From: Syntrophomonas sp. UBA4807
GTDB taxonomy: Bacteria > Bacillota > Syntrophomonadia > Syntrophomonadales > Syntrophomonadaceae
Length of the DNA stretch: 45,819 nucleotides
Assembly (NCBI GenBank): GCA_002402575.1
Contig: DHGD01000147.1
Location: 1 to 45,819 of the forward strand
Reading direction: 5' to 3'
Shown here: positions 7,995 to 15,746 of the stretch, in pieces
How the letters are laid out: each line of letters opens with the position of its first letter
Numbering within the stretch: position 1 is the first letter of the stretch
Notes under the pieces: generated by a model
Told to the model about the DNA's origin: nothing
What the model saw: only the letters and a program-made list of their open reading frames with translations
Database searches by the model: none
Translations under genes and position numbers: made by a program

Positions 7995-9137
7995 ATGGAT
8001 TTCAAACTTGGTGAAGAGTATGAAATGCTAAGGCAATCAGTAAGGGATTTTGCCGAGGGAGTACTGGCGCCCGGCGTAGTGGATAGAGATGAAAAGGAAT
8101 ATTTTGACCGCGGCCTGTTCGAAAAAATGGGCGAATTGGGATTGACCGGCATTCCGTTTGAGGAAAAATACGGCGGAGCAGGCATGGATTATCTGGCTTA
8201 CGCCATCGCTGTAGAAGAATTGGGCCGCATTGACGCCTCCGCCGCCGACACCCTCTCCTCTCATGTCAGCCTGGGCGTATGGCCGATATGGAACTGGGGT
8301 ACAGAAGAACAGAAGCAAAAGTATCTGCTTCCGCTGGTGGAAGGCAAAAAACTGGGCGCTTTCGGCCTGACCGAGGCCGGAGCCGGCTCTGACGCCATCG
8401 CCATGAGCACCAAGGCGGTTCTGGATGGGGATGAATGGGTATTAAACGGCAGGAAGATATTCATCACCAATGCGGAAGCCGCCGACACCTATGTGGTATT
8501 CGCCCGCACCAGGCCCAAGGAAATGAGAAGCAAAGCCTTCAGCGCGTTCATTGTGGAAAAAGGCACCCCTGGCTTCACTTTTGGCAAATTTGAGAAAAAA
8601 ATGGGGCTAAGAGGCACGCAGAATTGTGATCTGGTCTTTGAAGACTGCCGAATTCCCCAAGAAAACCTCTTAGGCCAAGAAGGCGACGGATTTAAGATGT
8701 CCATGGAAACCCTGGATGGCGGACGCATAGGCATAGCCGCACAGTCGGTGGGCATTGCCCAGGGCGCCTACGAAATCGCCCTGGCTTATGCCAAGCAGAG
8801 AGTGCAGTTTGGCAAGCCCATCTCTGCCCTGCAGGCCATCCAGTTCAAGCTGGCCGATATGGCCCTGGAAATAAAGGCCTCGCGCCTTTTAACCTATGAT
8901 GCTGCCTGGAGAAAGAGCCAGGGCTTGGAATTCGGAACTGATGCCGCCATGGCTAAACTGAAGGCCTCCGAGACTGCCAACCGGGTGGCCAACCAGGCGG
9001 TGCAGATCCACGGCGGGTACGGCTACACCCGTGACTATCCGGTGGAAAGAATCATGCGCGATGCCAAGATATGCGAGATCTACGAGGGCACCAGCGAGAT
9101 TCAGAGAGTAGTCATAGGCAACAGCATTCTACGCTAG
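7995..9137 (+). CDS. Short-chain acyl-CoA dehydrogenase (butyryl-CoA type)
   Basis: A 380-aa FAD-dependent acyl-CoA dehydrogenase of the usual three-domain layout. Seen are the FAD-binding block [11 protein letters not shown], the middle-domain block KIFITNA, and the C-terminal [15 protein letters not shown]. The catalytic base is Glu364 in YEGTSEIQR, the position used by short-chain enzymes. It would interconvert butyryl-CoA and crotonyl-CoA, passing electrons to an electron-transfer flavoprotein. No etfAB lies in this window. It follows the CoA-transferase by 45 bp and is 14 bp before the MaoC gene, so all three are probably cotranscribed. Confidence 0.95.
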   Translation: MDFKLGEEYEMLRQSVRDFAEGVLAPGVVDRDEKEYFDRGLFEKMGELGLTGIPFEEKYGGAGMDYLAYAIAVEELGRIDASAADTLSSHVSLGVWPIWNWGTEEQKQKYLLPLVEGKKLGAFGLTEAGAGSDAIAMSTKAVLDGDEWVLNGRKIFITNAEAADTYVVFARTRPKEMRSKAFSAFIVEKGTPGFTFGKFEKKMGLRGTQNCDLVFEDCRIPQENLLGQEGDGFKMSMETLDGGRIGIAAQSVGIAQGAYEIALAYAKQRVQFGKPISALQAIQFKLADMALEIKASRLLTYDAAWRKSQGLEFGTDAAMAKLKASETANRVANQAVQIHGGYGYTRDYPVERIMRDAKICEIYEGTSEIQRVVIGNSILR

Positions 9138-9151
9138 CGGAGGAAATAGAG

Positions 9152-9577
9152 ATGAATTACAGCGATAAAATCAAGCATTGGGATGATATGCAGGTCGGAG
9201 CGGCGGCCTCATTTACCAAAACCATAACTGAAACCGATGTGGTTCTGTGGGTTGGTTTAACCGGCGACATGAACCCCATTCACATCGACCGTGAATACAG
9301 CCGGACGACCCGCTTCGGGAATGTTATCGTGCCCGGCCTGATGGTGGCAGGACTCATTTCCACCACCGTCACCATGGCCACCTTTGGCAATGTTTATGCC
9401 AATCAGAGCATCAAATTCCTGAAGCCGGTCTATATCGGCGACACCATAACCGCTACCGCCACCATCATTGAAAAGCTGGAAGACAAGCATATGGTGAGAC
9501 TGGAGACCAAATGCGTAAATCAGAAGGGCGAGACAGTTATGACCGGCGAAGGTATGGAGTATATCCTGAAAGAATAA
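9152..9577 (+). CDS. MaoC-like (R)-specific enoyl-CoA hydratase
   Basis: A 141-aa single hotdog-fold protein of the MaoC/PhaJ family. The hydratase-2 catalytic pair is visible as Asp39 and His44 in GDMNPIHID, followed by the PGLMVAGLIS block. ATG 9152 is supported by GGAGG 9 nt upstream; an upstream extension of the frame overlaps the preceding gene and looks non-coding. It would hydrate crotonyl-CoA to (R)-3-hydroxybutyryl-CoA, which an SDR like the first gene of the operon could oxidise. No polyhydroxyalkanoate synthase is in the window. Specificity for chain length cannot be read from sequence. Confidence 0.9.
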   Translation: MNYSDKIKHWDDMQVGAAASFTKTITETDVVLWVGLTGDMNPIHIDREYSRTTRFGNVIVPGLMVAGLISTTVTMATFGNVYANQSIKFLKPVYIGDTITATATIIEKLEDKHMVRLETKCVNQKGETVMTGEGMEYILKE

Positions 9578-9603
9578 CCGCAAATGAGGAGGGCTTGTTA
9601 AAA

Positions 9604-11073
9604 ATGGCCTTAAAGACACCGCAACAATATTTGCATGATCTCAGATCGAGAAATATCGAATTATATATGTTCGGCGAGAAAGTCGAGAACTATGTGGATC
9701 ATCCCATTATCAGACCGTCCGTCAACTCTGTGGCGATGACCTACAAGCTGGCCCTGGATCCTGAATATGAGGATATCATGACCGCCACCTCAAACTTGAC
9801 CGGGCAGAAGATTAACCGCTTCACCCATCTGCATCAGAACACTGAAGACCTGATCAAAAAGGTCAAAATGCAGAGGCTGATGGGACAGAAGACCGGAGCC
9901 TGCTTCCAGCGCTGCGTAGGCATGGACGCTTTCAACGCGGTTTACAGCACCACTTATGAAATCGACCAGGCTCATGGCACTCAGTATTATCAGCGCTTCG
10001 TGGAATTCTTGAAATACGTGCAGGAAAATGACCTGGTGGTGGACGGGTGCATGACCGACGCCAGAGGCGACCGCGGCAAATCACCGGCCCAGCAGCCAGA
10101 TCCCGACGCCTACCTGCATGTGGTGGAAAGGCGGGAGGACGGCCTGGTGGTGAGAGGCTGCAAGCTGCACCAGACCGGCATGATAAATTCCCATGAAATC
10201 CTGGTCATGCCCAACAATAGCCTCAAGGCCGATGAAAAGGACTGGGCGGTATGTTTCGCGGTCCCGGTGGACGCACCCGGTATGATCTATGTTTATGGAC
10301 GCCAGGCCAGCGACACCCGCAAACTGGAGGGCGGCAACGTGGATATGGGCAATATCCACTTCGGCGGCCAGGAAGTAATGACCATTTTCAACAATGTGTT
10401 TGTCCCCTGGGAACGCGTGTTTATGGATGGCGAGACTGATTTCAGCACCATGGTGGTGGAGCGTTTCGCAGGGTATCACCGGCAGAGTTACGGCGGCTGC
10501 AAAGTCGGGGTGGGAGACACCTTGATCGGGGCTGCCAAGGCCATCGCCGACTATCAGGGGGCTGCCCAGGCTTCGCATATCAAAGACAAGCTGGTGGAGA
10601 TGTGCCACCTCAATGAAACCTTGTATGGCTGCGGCATCGCCTGCTCTGCCGAAGGAAGGAAAACGGCGGCCGGCAACTATCTGATCGATCAGCTCCTGGC
10701 TAATATCTGCAAGCAGAATGTGACCCGCTATCCTTATGAGATAGCCCGGCTGGCCCAGGACATCGCCGGGGGATATTTTGTGACCATGCCCTCGGAAAAG
10801 GACTTCAATAATCCTGACATCGGCCCCCTGGTAAAAAAATACTCCACTACCCGGACGGATGTTCCGGTGGAATATCGCCAGCGCATGGCTCGACTAGTGG
10901 AGAACCTGACTCAAGGATCAGCGGCGGTAGGCTACCTGACCGAATCCATGCATGGAGCCGGCTCGCCCCAGGCGCAAAGGATAATGATCACCCGCCTGGT
11001 GGACCTGGAGCACCGCAAAGAACTGGCTGAAAACCTGTGCGGGATAAGCCGGCATCCCGATATAGATTGGTAA
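9604..11073 (+). CDS. abfD: 4-hydroxybutyryl-CoA dehydratase / vinylacetyl-CoA isomerase
   Basis: A 489-aa protein of the 4-hydroxyphenylacetate 3-hydroxylase flavoprotein superfamily. The four ligands that hold the [4Fe-4S] cluster in the Clostridium aminobutyricum enzyme (Cys99, Cys103, His292, Cys299) are all present here, as Cys100, Cys104, His292 and Cys299. This separates it from the oxygen-using hydroxylases. It would perform the radical dehydration of 4-hydroxybutyryl-CoA to crotonyl-CoA, and the vinylacetyl-CoA to crotonyl-CoA isomerisation. ATG 9604 is preceded by GAGGAGGG. No succinate-semialdehyde or 4-hydroxybutyrate dehydrogenase lies in the operon, so 4-hydroxybutyrate is probably taken up or released from a precursor rather than made from succinate. 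Confidence 0.95.
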   Translation: MALKTPQQYLHDLRSRNIELYMFGEKVENYVDHPIIRPSVNSVAMTYKLALDPEYEDIMTATSNLTGQKINRFTHLHQNTEDLIKKVKMQRLMGQKTGACFQRCVGMDAFNAVYSTTYEIDQAHGTQYYQRFVEFLKYVQENDLVVDGCMTDARGDRGKSPAQQPDPDAYLHVVERREDGLVVRGCKLHQTGMINSHEILVMPNNSLKADEKDWAVCFAVPVDAPGMIYVYGRQASDTRKLEGGNVDMGNIHFGGQEVMTIFNNVFVPWERVFMDGETDFSTMVVERFAGYHRQSYGGCKVGVGDTLIGAAKAIADYQGAAQASHIKDKLVEMCHLNETLYGCGIACSAEGRKTAAGNYLIDQLLANICKQNVTRYPYEIARLAQDIAGGYFVTMPSEKDFNNPDIGPLVKKYSTTRTDVPVEYRQRMARLVENLTQGSAAVGYLTESMHGAGSPQAQRIMITRLVDLEHRKELAENLCGISRHPDIDW

Positions 11074-11101
11074 TAATATTCAGATTGTGACAACAGAGGC
11101 G

Positions 11102-11127
11102 GAAGGGAAGGGTAACCCCTTCCCTTC
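11102..11127 (+). terminator. Perfect 11-bp hairpin after abfD
   Basis: GAAGGGAAGGG (11102-11112) pairs exactly with CCCTTCCCTTC (11117-11127) across a TAAC loop. It follows the abfD stop by about 30 bp. There is no T run, so it may stabilise the 3' end of the operon mRNA or act as a partial terminator before the small cysteine-rich gene. Confidence 0.55.
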
Positions 11128-11152
11128 TTGCGACCGGGACGGGGATAAACAG

Positions 11153-11536
11153 ATGAGATTGTATATCAAGTATTGCGGTGGCTGCAATCCGGTAATTAAT
11201 CGCAAAAAAATAGTTGATGAAGTTGTTCATAAACTCCAACGACGTACAGCCCTGGAGCTGGTTGGAGACAGGGCCGACATTGGCCTTATTGTTGGTGGGT
11301 GTCCGGTATGCTGTGTTAATATGGACGAAGTCAGGCCGCTCGCCCGGCGCCTTGTAACGGTGGGCGGAGAGCTGGTCAACTTTGTTAAGGTGCCGATTGC
11401 ACAGCTGAGTGAGATCATTGTGGAGCAAATACTAAACAGCTTTGACCCCCAATGGGAACTCCCTGAGGCAGACTGGCCGGAGCGGGAAAACCTTCCCCAA
11501 GCCCTTGGCGCCGAGGGAAAGATTAAGCATAATTGA
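11153..11536 (+). CDS. Conserved-looking small cysteine-rich protein (CGGCN motif), function unknown
   Basis: A 127-aa soluble protein. The N-terminus carries YCGGCN (Cys8, Cys11), and a second cluster GGCPVCC holds Cys50, Cys53 and Cys54. Five cysteines in two tight groups suggest a metal or Fe-S site or a redox role. ATG 11153 is chosen because the protein then begins directly with the MRLYIKYCGGC core; the upstream in-frame extension crosses the hairpin. The ribosome binding site is weak. It lies 79 bp after abfD on the same strand and may serve the dehydratase or its cofactor, but this rests on position only. I cannot assign a family with confidence. Confidence 0.75.
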   Translation: MRLYIKYCGGCNPVINRKKIVDEVVHKLQRRTALELVGDRADIGLIVGGCPVCCVNMDEVRPLARRLVTVGGELVNFVKVPIAQLSEIIVEQILNSFDPQWELPEADWPERENLPQALGAEGKIKHN

Positions 11537-11631
11537 CTTATCCCGGCCATATATTATAGAATATCCCTGTTAGATGGATGTCACCGGGGGAGCCGTTTTA
11601 CGGCCGGGTCCGGTATCAACCGGCCCCGGCC
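11533..11631 (+). promoter_or_regulatory. Candidate sigma-A promoter and structured leader of the SCIFF gene
   Basis: TTGACT (11533-11538) overlaps the stop codon of the preceding gene. It is followed by TAGAAT (11557-11562, 18-bp spacer) or TATAGA (11555-11560, 16-bp spacer). In the leader, GGCCGGGTCCGG (11602-11613) pairs with CCGGCCCCGGCC (11620-11631) with a single mismatch and a 6-nt loop, 24 nt before the ribosome binding site. This suggests SCIFF is transcribed on its own, with a stable 5' structure. Confidence 0.5.
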
Positions 11632-11672
11632 CATCAGCTTGGTTCCTGCCGTAATAGGGGAGGGTTTAAGTC

Positions 11673-11819
11673 ATGAACAAACATATCAATACTATCATCA
11701 AGCCCAATATCAAGAAATCAGATAATACCACCAACTGCCGTGAATGCGCGACATCGTGCCAGTCTGCATGCAAAACCTCTTGCACCGTTGGCAACCAGGT
11801 GTGCCGCCAGGAAGCATAA
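11673..11819 (+). CDS. scfA: SCIFF ribosomal peptide precursor (six cysteines in forty-five)
   Basis: A 48-aa peptide with Cys at 22, 25, 29, 33, 37 and 44, matching the SCIFF family (six Cys in about 45 residues, near-universal in Clostridia). The N-terminal leader contains the typical stretch KPNIKKS. GGGGAGGG lies 9 nt before ATG 11673. In characterised systems the radical-SAM maturase forms a thioether crosslink between a Cys and a nearby Thr; candidate Thr/Ser residues (Thr27, Ser28, Thr35, Ser36, Thr38) sit in the Cys region. The biological role of SCIFF is still unclear. The maturase gene follows directly, after a hairpin attenuator. Confidence 0.95.
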   Translation: MNKHINTIIKPNIKKSDNTTNCRECATSCQSACKTSCTVGNQVCRQEA

Positions 11820-11830
11820 GCTTGTTGTAA

Positions 11831-11852
11831 ACAGGGGCCAGGCCCCTGTTTT
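11831..11852 (+). terminator. Attenuator hairpin between SCIFF and its maturase
   Basis: ACAGGGGCC (11831-11839) and GGCCCCTGT (11841-11849) are perfect complements, followed by TTTT (11849-11852). A tight loop, effectively CCAGG, results. It lies 11 bp after the SCIFF stop. Partial termination here would give much more peptide mRNA than maturase mRNA. Confidence 0.8.
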
Positions 11853-11896
11853 GGCGTGCCCAATATGACCTGGGCCCAAGGGGGAGGGATCACTTT

Positions 11897-13273
11897 CTGT
11901 ATCCGCAAGAATACGATTTTAAGGCCAACCTGCACCTATTTTCCTGGAAAGAACATTATTTCGCTTTAGACGTAAACAGTGGAGCGGTTCACGTCTTAGA
12001 CCAGGCTGCTTATCTGCTGCTGAGCAGCCTGATAGATTCCCGCGGGGATTATCAGGCCATCCGCCAGGAACTAGCCGGACAAATTCCGCTACCTACTATA
12101 GACGAAATCTGGCAGGAAGTAGTCCAACTGCATGAACAGGGTTCGCTTTTTAGCAGCCCGCAAGCAATGCGGGTGGATACTAGCCAGATGGTCCTAAAAG
12201 CCTTGTGCCTCAATGCAGCCCATATGTGCAATATGAATTGCCGTTACTGCTTCGCCGCTCAGGGCGATTTTGGCATGCAACCCGGCCTGATGGAGCTTAA
12301 GGTGGCCCAACAAGCGGTGGATTTCCTGATTGCCCACAGCGCGGGGCGCAGGCATTTAGAGATTGATTTTTTCGGCGGGGAGCCCTTGTTGGCGGCAGAT
12401 ATGCTGCGGCAGCTGGTCAAATACTGTCGCTCCCTGGAAGCGACTCATGGGAAGGAATTTGCCTTTACCCTTACTACCAACGGCTTGCTGCTTAATAAAG
12501 ATATCATCGACTGGGTCATAGACAATAATATCGGGGTGATTTTAAGCCTGGACGGAAGACCTGAGGTGCATGACCACTATCGCCCTTTAAAGAACGGGTC
12601 GGGCAGTTATGAGGCGGTTTTGCCCAAAATCAAGGCTATGGTGGAAGCCAATCCAGTAAGCTGCTATGTGCGCGGTACCTTTACCCGGCAAAATCTTGAC
12701 TTCGCCGAAGATTGCCGACACCTGTTCCAACTGGGCTTCAATTCGATATCCATGGAACCCGCGGTAGGGCCAGATAATGGGTTTGCGATTCAGAAGGACG
12801 ATCTGCCCCGGGTAATTGAGGAATATGACCGCCTCCTGGACATCCTCGCCGAGTATGAGGCCAGTGGGCGAAAAGTTCATTTTTATCATTTCAACCTGGA
12901 CATGCAGAAAGGCCCCTGTCTGGCCAAGCGTCTGACCGGTTGCGGTGCCGGGGTAGAATACCTTACGGTGACCCCGCAAGGAGATCTGTATCCCTGCCAC
13001 CAACTGGTGGGGGAGGAGGGGTTTTGGATGGGCAATGTAAGCGGCGGACAGCCGGACCCTGACATCAAACAGCGCTTCTCGCAATGTCAGGTTCATGATA
13101 AGGAGTGCGCCTGGTGCTGGGCCAGGTATTATTGCGGAGGCGGTTGTCTGGCGCAGGCTTACCTGCAGAATGGGAGTTTGAAGCAGCCCCATGAGGTGAG
13201 TTGCAAAATGCATCGCAAAAGGGTCGAAGTCTCGGTAATACTGGATTATTATAGGCGAACAGGAAAAATATGA
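11897..13273 (+). CDS. scfB: SCIFF thioether maturase, radical SAM with SPASM domain; probable CTG start
   Basis: A 458-aa peptide-modifying radical SAM enzyme. An N-terminal peptide-recognition region (about 1-90) includes the family stretch LDVNSGAVHVLD. The SAM-cluster motif CxxxCxxC is at Cys111, Cys115 and Cys118, and a Cys-rich SPASM region with two auxiliary Fe-S clusters lies at the C-terminus (CGAG...YPCHQ...CAWCWARYYCGGGC). In frame, no ATG, GTG or TTG occurs between the stop at 11828 and ATG 12167. Starting at 12167 would remove the whole recognition region. GGGGAGGG (11881-11888) lies 8 nt before CTG 11897, which gives the length expected of the family. CTG initiation is therefore my choice; a sequencing indel is the alternative. 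Confidence 0.9.
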   Translation: MYPQEYDFKANLHLFSWKEHYFALDVNSGAVHVLDQAAYLLLSSLIDSRGDYQAIRQELAGQIPLPTIDEIWQEVVQLHEQGSLFSSPQAMRVDTSQMVLKALCLNAAHMCNMNCRYCFAAQGDFGMQPGLMELKVAQQAVDFLIAHSAGRRHLEIDFFGGEPLLAADMLRQLVKYCRSLEATHGKEFAFTLTTNGLLLNKDIIDWVIDNNIGVILSLDGRPEVHDHYRPLKNGSGSYEAVLPKIKAMVEANPVSCYVRGTFTRQNLDFAEDCRHLFQLGFNSISMEPAVGPDNGFAIQKDDLPRVIEEYDRLLDILAEYEASGRKVHFYHFNLDMQKGPCLAKRLTGCGAGVEYLTVTPQGDLYPCHQLVGEEGFWMGNVSGGQPDPDIKQRFSQCQVHDKECAWCWARYYCGGGCLAQAYLQNGSLKQPHEVSCKMHRKRVEVSVILDYYRRTGKI

Positions 13274-13347
13274 TCCAAAAAGCAGGAAAATCAACCCCGG
13301 GCATAGAATATAAATAAGGCCAAAAAAAGAAGATGGAGAAATTAATC

Positions 13348-14697
13348 ATGATAACATACTTGCGACAGCGAAAGCAGCTTGTACCGGCCAGTTGTCTGGC
13401 TCTGGCCTTTATCATCTTTTCATTCATGTGGTTGCTCGCCGACAATGCTTCAGCCGTTGCCGTTATAGTCGACGGCAAAACCCAATTCTTGGCAGCCTCT
13501 ATCCAAGATGTACAACAAACCTTGCGGCAAATTGAAGCCGAGAAAGAAGCTCAGGTCAATCTTGACCTGGAGCTGAGTAATGAATTGGAATTCAAAGAGG
13601 TATTCGCTCTGCACAGCAAGCTGACCCCCAATGACCAGATGGCGGCGCTGCTTGAACAGAGCGTCTGCTTTGATGCTGTTGCGGCCACGATTGTGGTTAA
13701 TGGCAAGGCTGTAGCCAGCCTGCTGGATGAGGAGCAGGCCCTGCAATTGGTGGAGCGCTTTAAAACTGATTTCGCCAAACTCGATCAAGGTGAAAAGCTT
13801 CTGCAACTGGGCTTTGAGGAACAGGTCGAAGTGGTTTGTGGCCGGGTGCCTTTCGAAAAAATATGCACCCCTGAGCAAGCCTACGATCTGATTTCCACCG
13901 GAACATTAAACCCAGAGAAATATATAGTCCAAGCGGGTGATAATCTGTGGCTTATCGCCCGGCGCAACGACACCTATGTGGAAGATATCAAGCAAGCCAA
14001 TCATCTAACCTCAGAAAACCTCAGTTTGGGACAGGAATTGATAGTCGTCAAAAGCAAGCCGCTCTTAACCGTTGTAGCCCAGGTGGAAGGCGCCAAAGTT
14101 GAAGCCATACCTTATGAGACCCAGGTGGTGGTAGATGCTGGTGCAGCAGCTTCGGTTCGAGTGAGGGAGCAGGGCAGTGAGGGTGAAAGGAAGATCACCT
14201 ATCAGGCAGTAAAGAAAAATGGCGTCATTTCTGACCGTCAGGTGACCAGTGAGGAAATAATTAAGAATCCCGTAGCCAGAGTCTTGGTTAAAGGCAGTCA
14301 AGTGGTGCAGGTAGCATCCCGCGGTAGCTCGGGTATAAGCAAAGGGGTTTTGGACTGGCCGGTTTATGGCCCCATTAGCCAGTATTTTCGCGCTGGACAC
14401 CGTGCCATAGATATTACTGGTAAAGTCGGCACTGCGCTTCATGCCTCCGGCAGCGGTTATGTGGTGGAAGCTGGCTGGAACGGCGGGTACGGGAAAACAA
14501 TAGTAATTGATCACGGCAATGGTTATTCCACCCGCTATGCACACTGCAACAGCCTAAGTGTATCGGTGGGGCAAAAGGTTTCCCGCGGTCAGACTATAGC
14601 CGCTTTAGGCAATACCGGGCGCAGTACTGGACCGCATTGCCATTTTGAAGTAATCTATAATGGAACGGCCGTTAACCCGCTGAGTGTTTTAAAATAA
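13348..14697 (+). CDS. Cell-wall M23 endopeptidase with LysM and G5 domains
   Basis: A 449-aa exported protein. One N-terminal membrane segment (about 12-33) is followed by a region of unknown fold. A LysM domain (about 190-237, starting YIVQAGDNLWLIA), a G5 domain (about 240-318) and a C-terminal M23/LytM peptidase (about 335-449) come next. The zinc ligands are seen as H and D of GHRAIDI and the HCHFEV block. It should cut peptide bonds in peptidoglycan while held by LysM and G5. ATG 13348 is preceded by GGAG at suitable distance; an upstream ATG at 13333 lacks one. A strong terminator follows the gene. Confidence 0.92.
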   Translation: MITYLRQRKQLVPASCLALAFIIFSFMWLLADNASAVAVIVDGKTQFLAASIQDVQQTLRQIEAEKEAQVNLDLELSNELEFKEVFALHSKLTPNDQMAALLEQSVCFDAVAATIVVNGKAVASLLDEEQALQLVERFKTDFAKLDQGEKLLQLGFEEQVEVVCGRVPFEKICTPEQAYDLISTGTLNPEKYIVQAGDNLWLIARRNDTYVEDIKQANHLTSENLSLGQELIVVKSKPLLTVVAQVEGAKVEAIPYETQVVVDAGAAASVRVREQGSEGERKITYQAVKKNGVISDRQVTSEEIIKNPVARVLVKGSQVVQVASRGSSGISKGVLDWPVYGPISQYFRAGHRAIDITGKVGTALHASGSGYVVEAGWNGGYGKTIVIDHGNGYSTRYAHCNSLSVSVGQKVSRGQTIAALGNTGRSTGPHCHFEVIYNGTAVNPLSVLK

Positions 14698-14711
14698 TGA
14701 TTACCGAACAA

Positions 14712-14738
14712 CCCCGGCCGATATCGGCCGGGGTTTTT
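14712..14738 (+). terminator. Intrinsic terminator after the M23 gene
   Basis: A 22-nt perfect palindrome starting CCCCGGCCGA (14712-14733) is followed by TTTTT, 14 bp after the stop codon. Confidence 0.93.
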
Positions 14739-14768
14739 ATATTTCTGTACTAAAAGGAGGCATGTGGA

Positions 14769-15677
14769 GTGTATGATGTAATAATTCTCGGCGCCGGGCC
14801 AGCCGGCTTATCTGCAGCTATATATACTGGCCGGGCCAAACTTTCCACCCTGGTCCTGGAATCTGCCATGGTAGGAGGAAATGCCGGAATTACGGATTTG
14901 ATTGAGAACTATCCGGGATTCCCCGAGGGTATCAATGGCAGCGAACTGATGGCCCTTTTTATGAGGCAGGCGGAAAATTGCGGAGCCGAAATTCGCTATG
15001 AAGAAGCCCTTGATCTGGAACCAGTGACTGAGGGCATCAAGATAAAGACCAGCTCGGGTGAACTTCAGGCCAGAGCCGTATTGGTGGCTACCGGTGCCCG
15101 GCGCAAAACCCTGGAGGTGGCAGGGGAACAGGAGTACCTGGGGCGGGGGGTGTCGTACTGTGCCACCTGTGACGGAGCCTTTTTTAAGAACTGCCCGGTA
15201 GCGGTGGTAGGCGGGGGAGATTCAGCAGTAAAGGAAGCCTTATACCTGTCTGACATCGCTTCACAGGTCTACCTGATACACCGCCGTGAGGAATTCAGAG
15301 CCAATCGGACTCATGTTGAGAGAATGCGCGCCAATAGCCGTATCGCGCTTAAACTGAACAAAGTGGTTGAAACCATTGAAGGCGATGCCAGCGGAGTAAA
15401 AAAAATGCTGCTCAAGGACGTCGTGGATGGCAGCACTGAATCTCTGCCGGTGGAGGGCGTATTTATCAGTGTGGGCATGGTACCGGCCAGCGGTTTTGTG
15501 GAGAACCGCCTGACAACCAAAAATAAGTACATTGTGGTAGATGACCGCTTGATGACCTCTATGCCCGGGGTTTTCGCGGCTGGTGACATCTGCTCCAAAA
15601 ATGTCAGACAGGTTGCAACCGCAGTAGGGGATGGGGCTCTGGCAGGGGTAGCAATTACTGAGTATTTAAAGGAGTAA
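14769..15677 (+). CDS. trxB: Thioredoxin reductase
   Basis: A 302-aa flavoprotein of the low-Mr thioredoxin reductase family. The FAD motif GAGPAGLSAA is at the N-terminus and the redox-active disulfide is Cys131-Ala-Thr-Cys134. The NADPH motif GGGDSAVKEA and the C-terminal FAD block GVFAAGDIC are also present. It starts at GTG 14769 with AAGGAGG 8 nt upstream; no ATG gives a full N-terminus. It would pass electrons from NADPH to thioredoxin, or possibly to a ferredoxin-type partner. No thioredoxin gene is adjacent. Confidence 0.96.
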   Translation: MYDVIILGAGPAGLSAAIYTGRAKLSTLVLESAMVGGNAGITDLIENYPGFPEGINGSELMALFMRQAENCGAEIRYEEALDLEPVTEGIKIKTSSGELQARAVLVATGARRKTLEVAGEQEYLGRGVSYCATCDGAFFKNCPVAVVGGGDSAVKEALYLSDIASQVYLIHRREEFRANRTHVERMRANSRIALKLNKVVETIEGDASGVKKMLLKDVVDGSTESLPVEGVFISVGMVPASGFVENRLTTKNKYIVVDDRLMTSMPGVFAAGDICSKNVRQVATAVGDGALAGVAITEYLKE

Positions 15678-15746
15678 CTCCAGCATTTGTCTTGTCGCTC
15701 CCCGATGCCGGCATAGTATAATAAAATGCGGAGGGGAGTGGGAGTT

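Noticed and set aside
9604..11073. Assignment of abfD as an oxygen-dependent 4-hydroxyphenylacetate 3-monooxygenase
   Set aside because: The fold family is shared, but all four Fe-S ligands of the anaerobic dehydratase (Cys100, Cys104, His292, Cys299) are present, which the monooxygenases lack.
12587..13294. 235-codon minus-strand frame over the SCIFF maturase
   Set aside because: Antisense to the conserved SPASM region; no recognisable motif or start signal.
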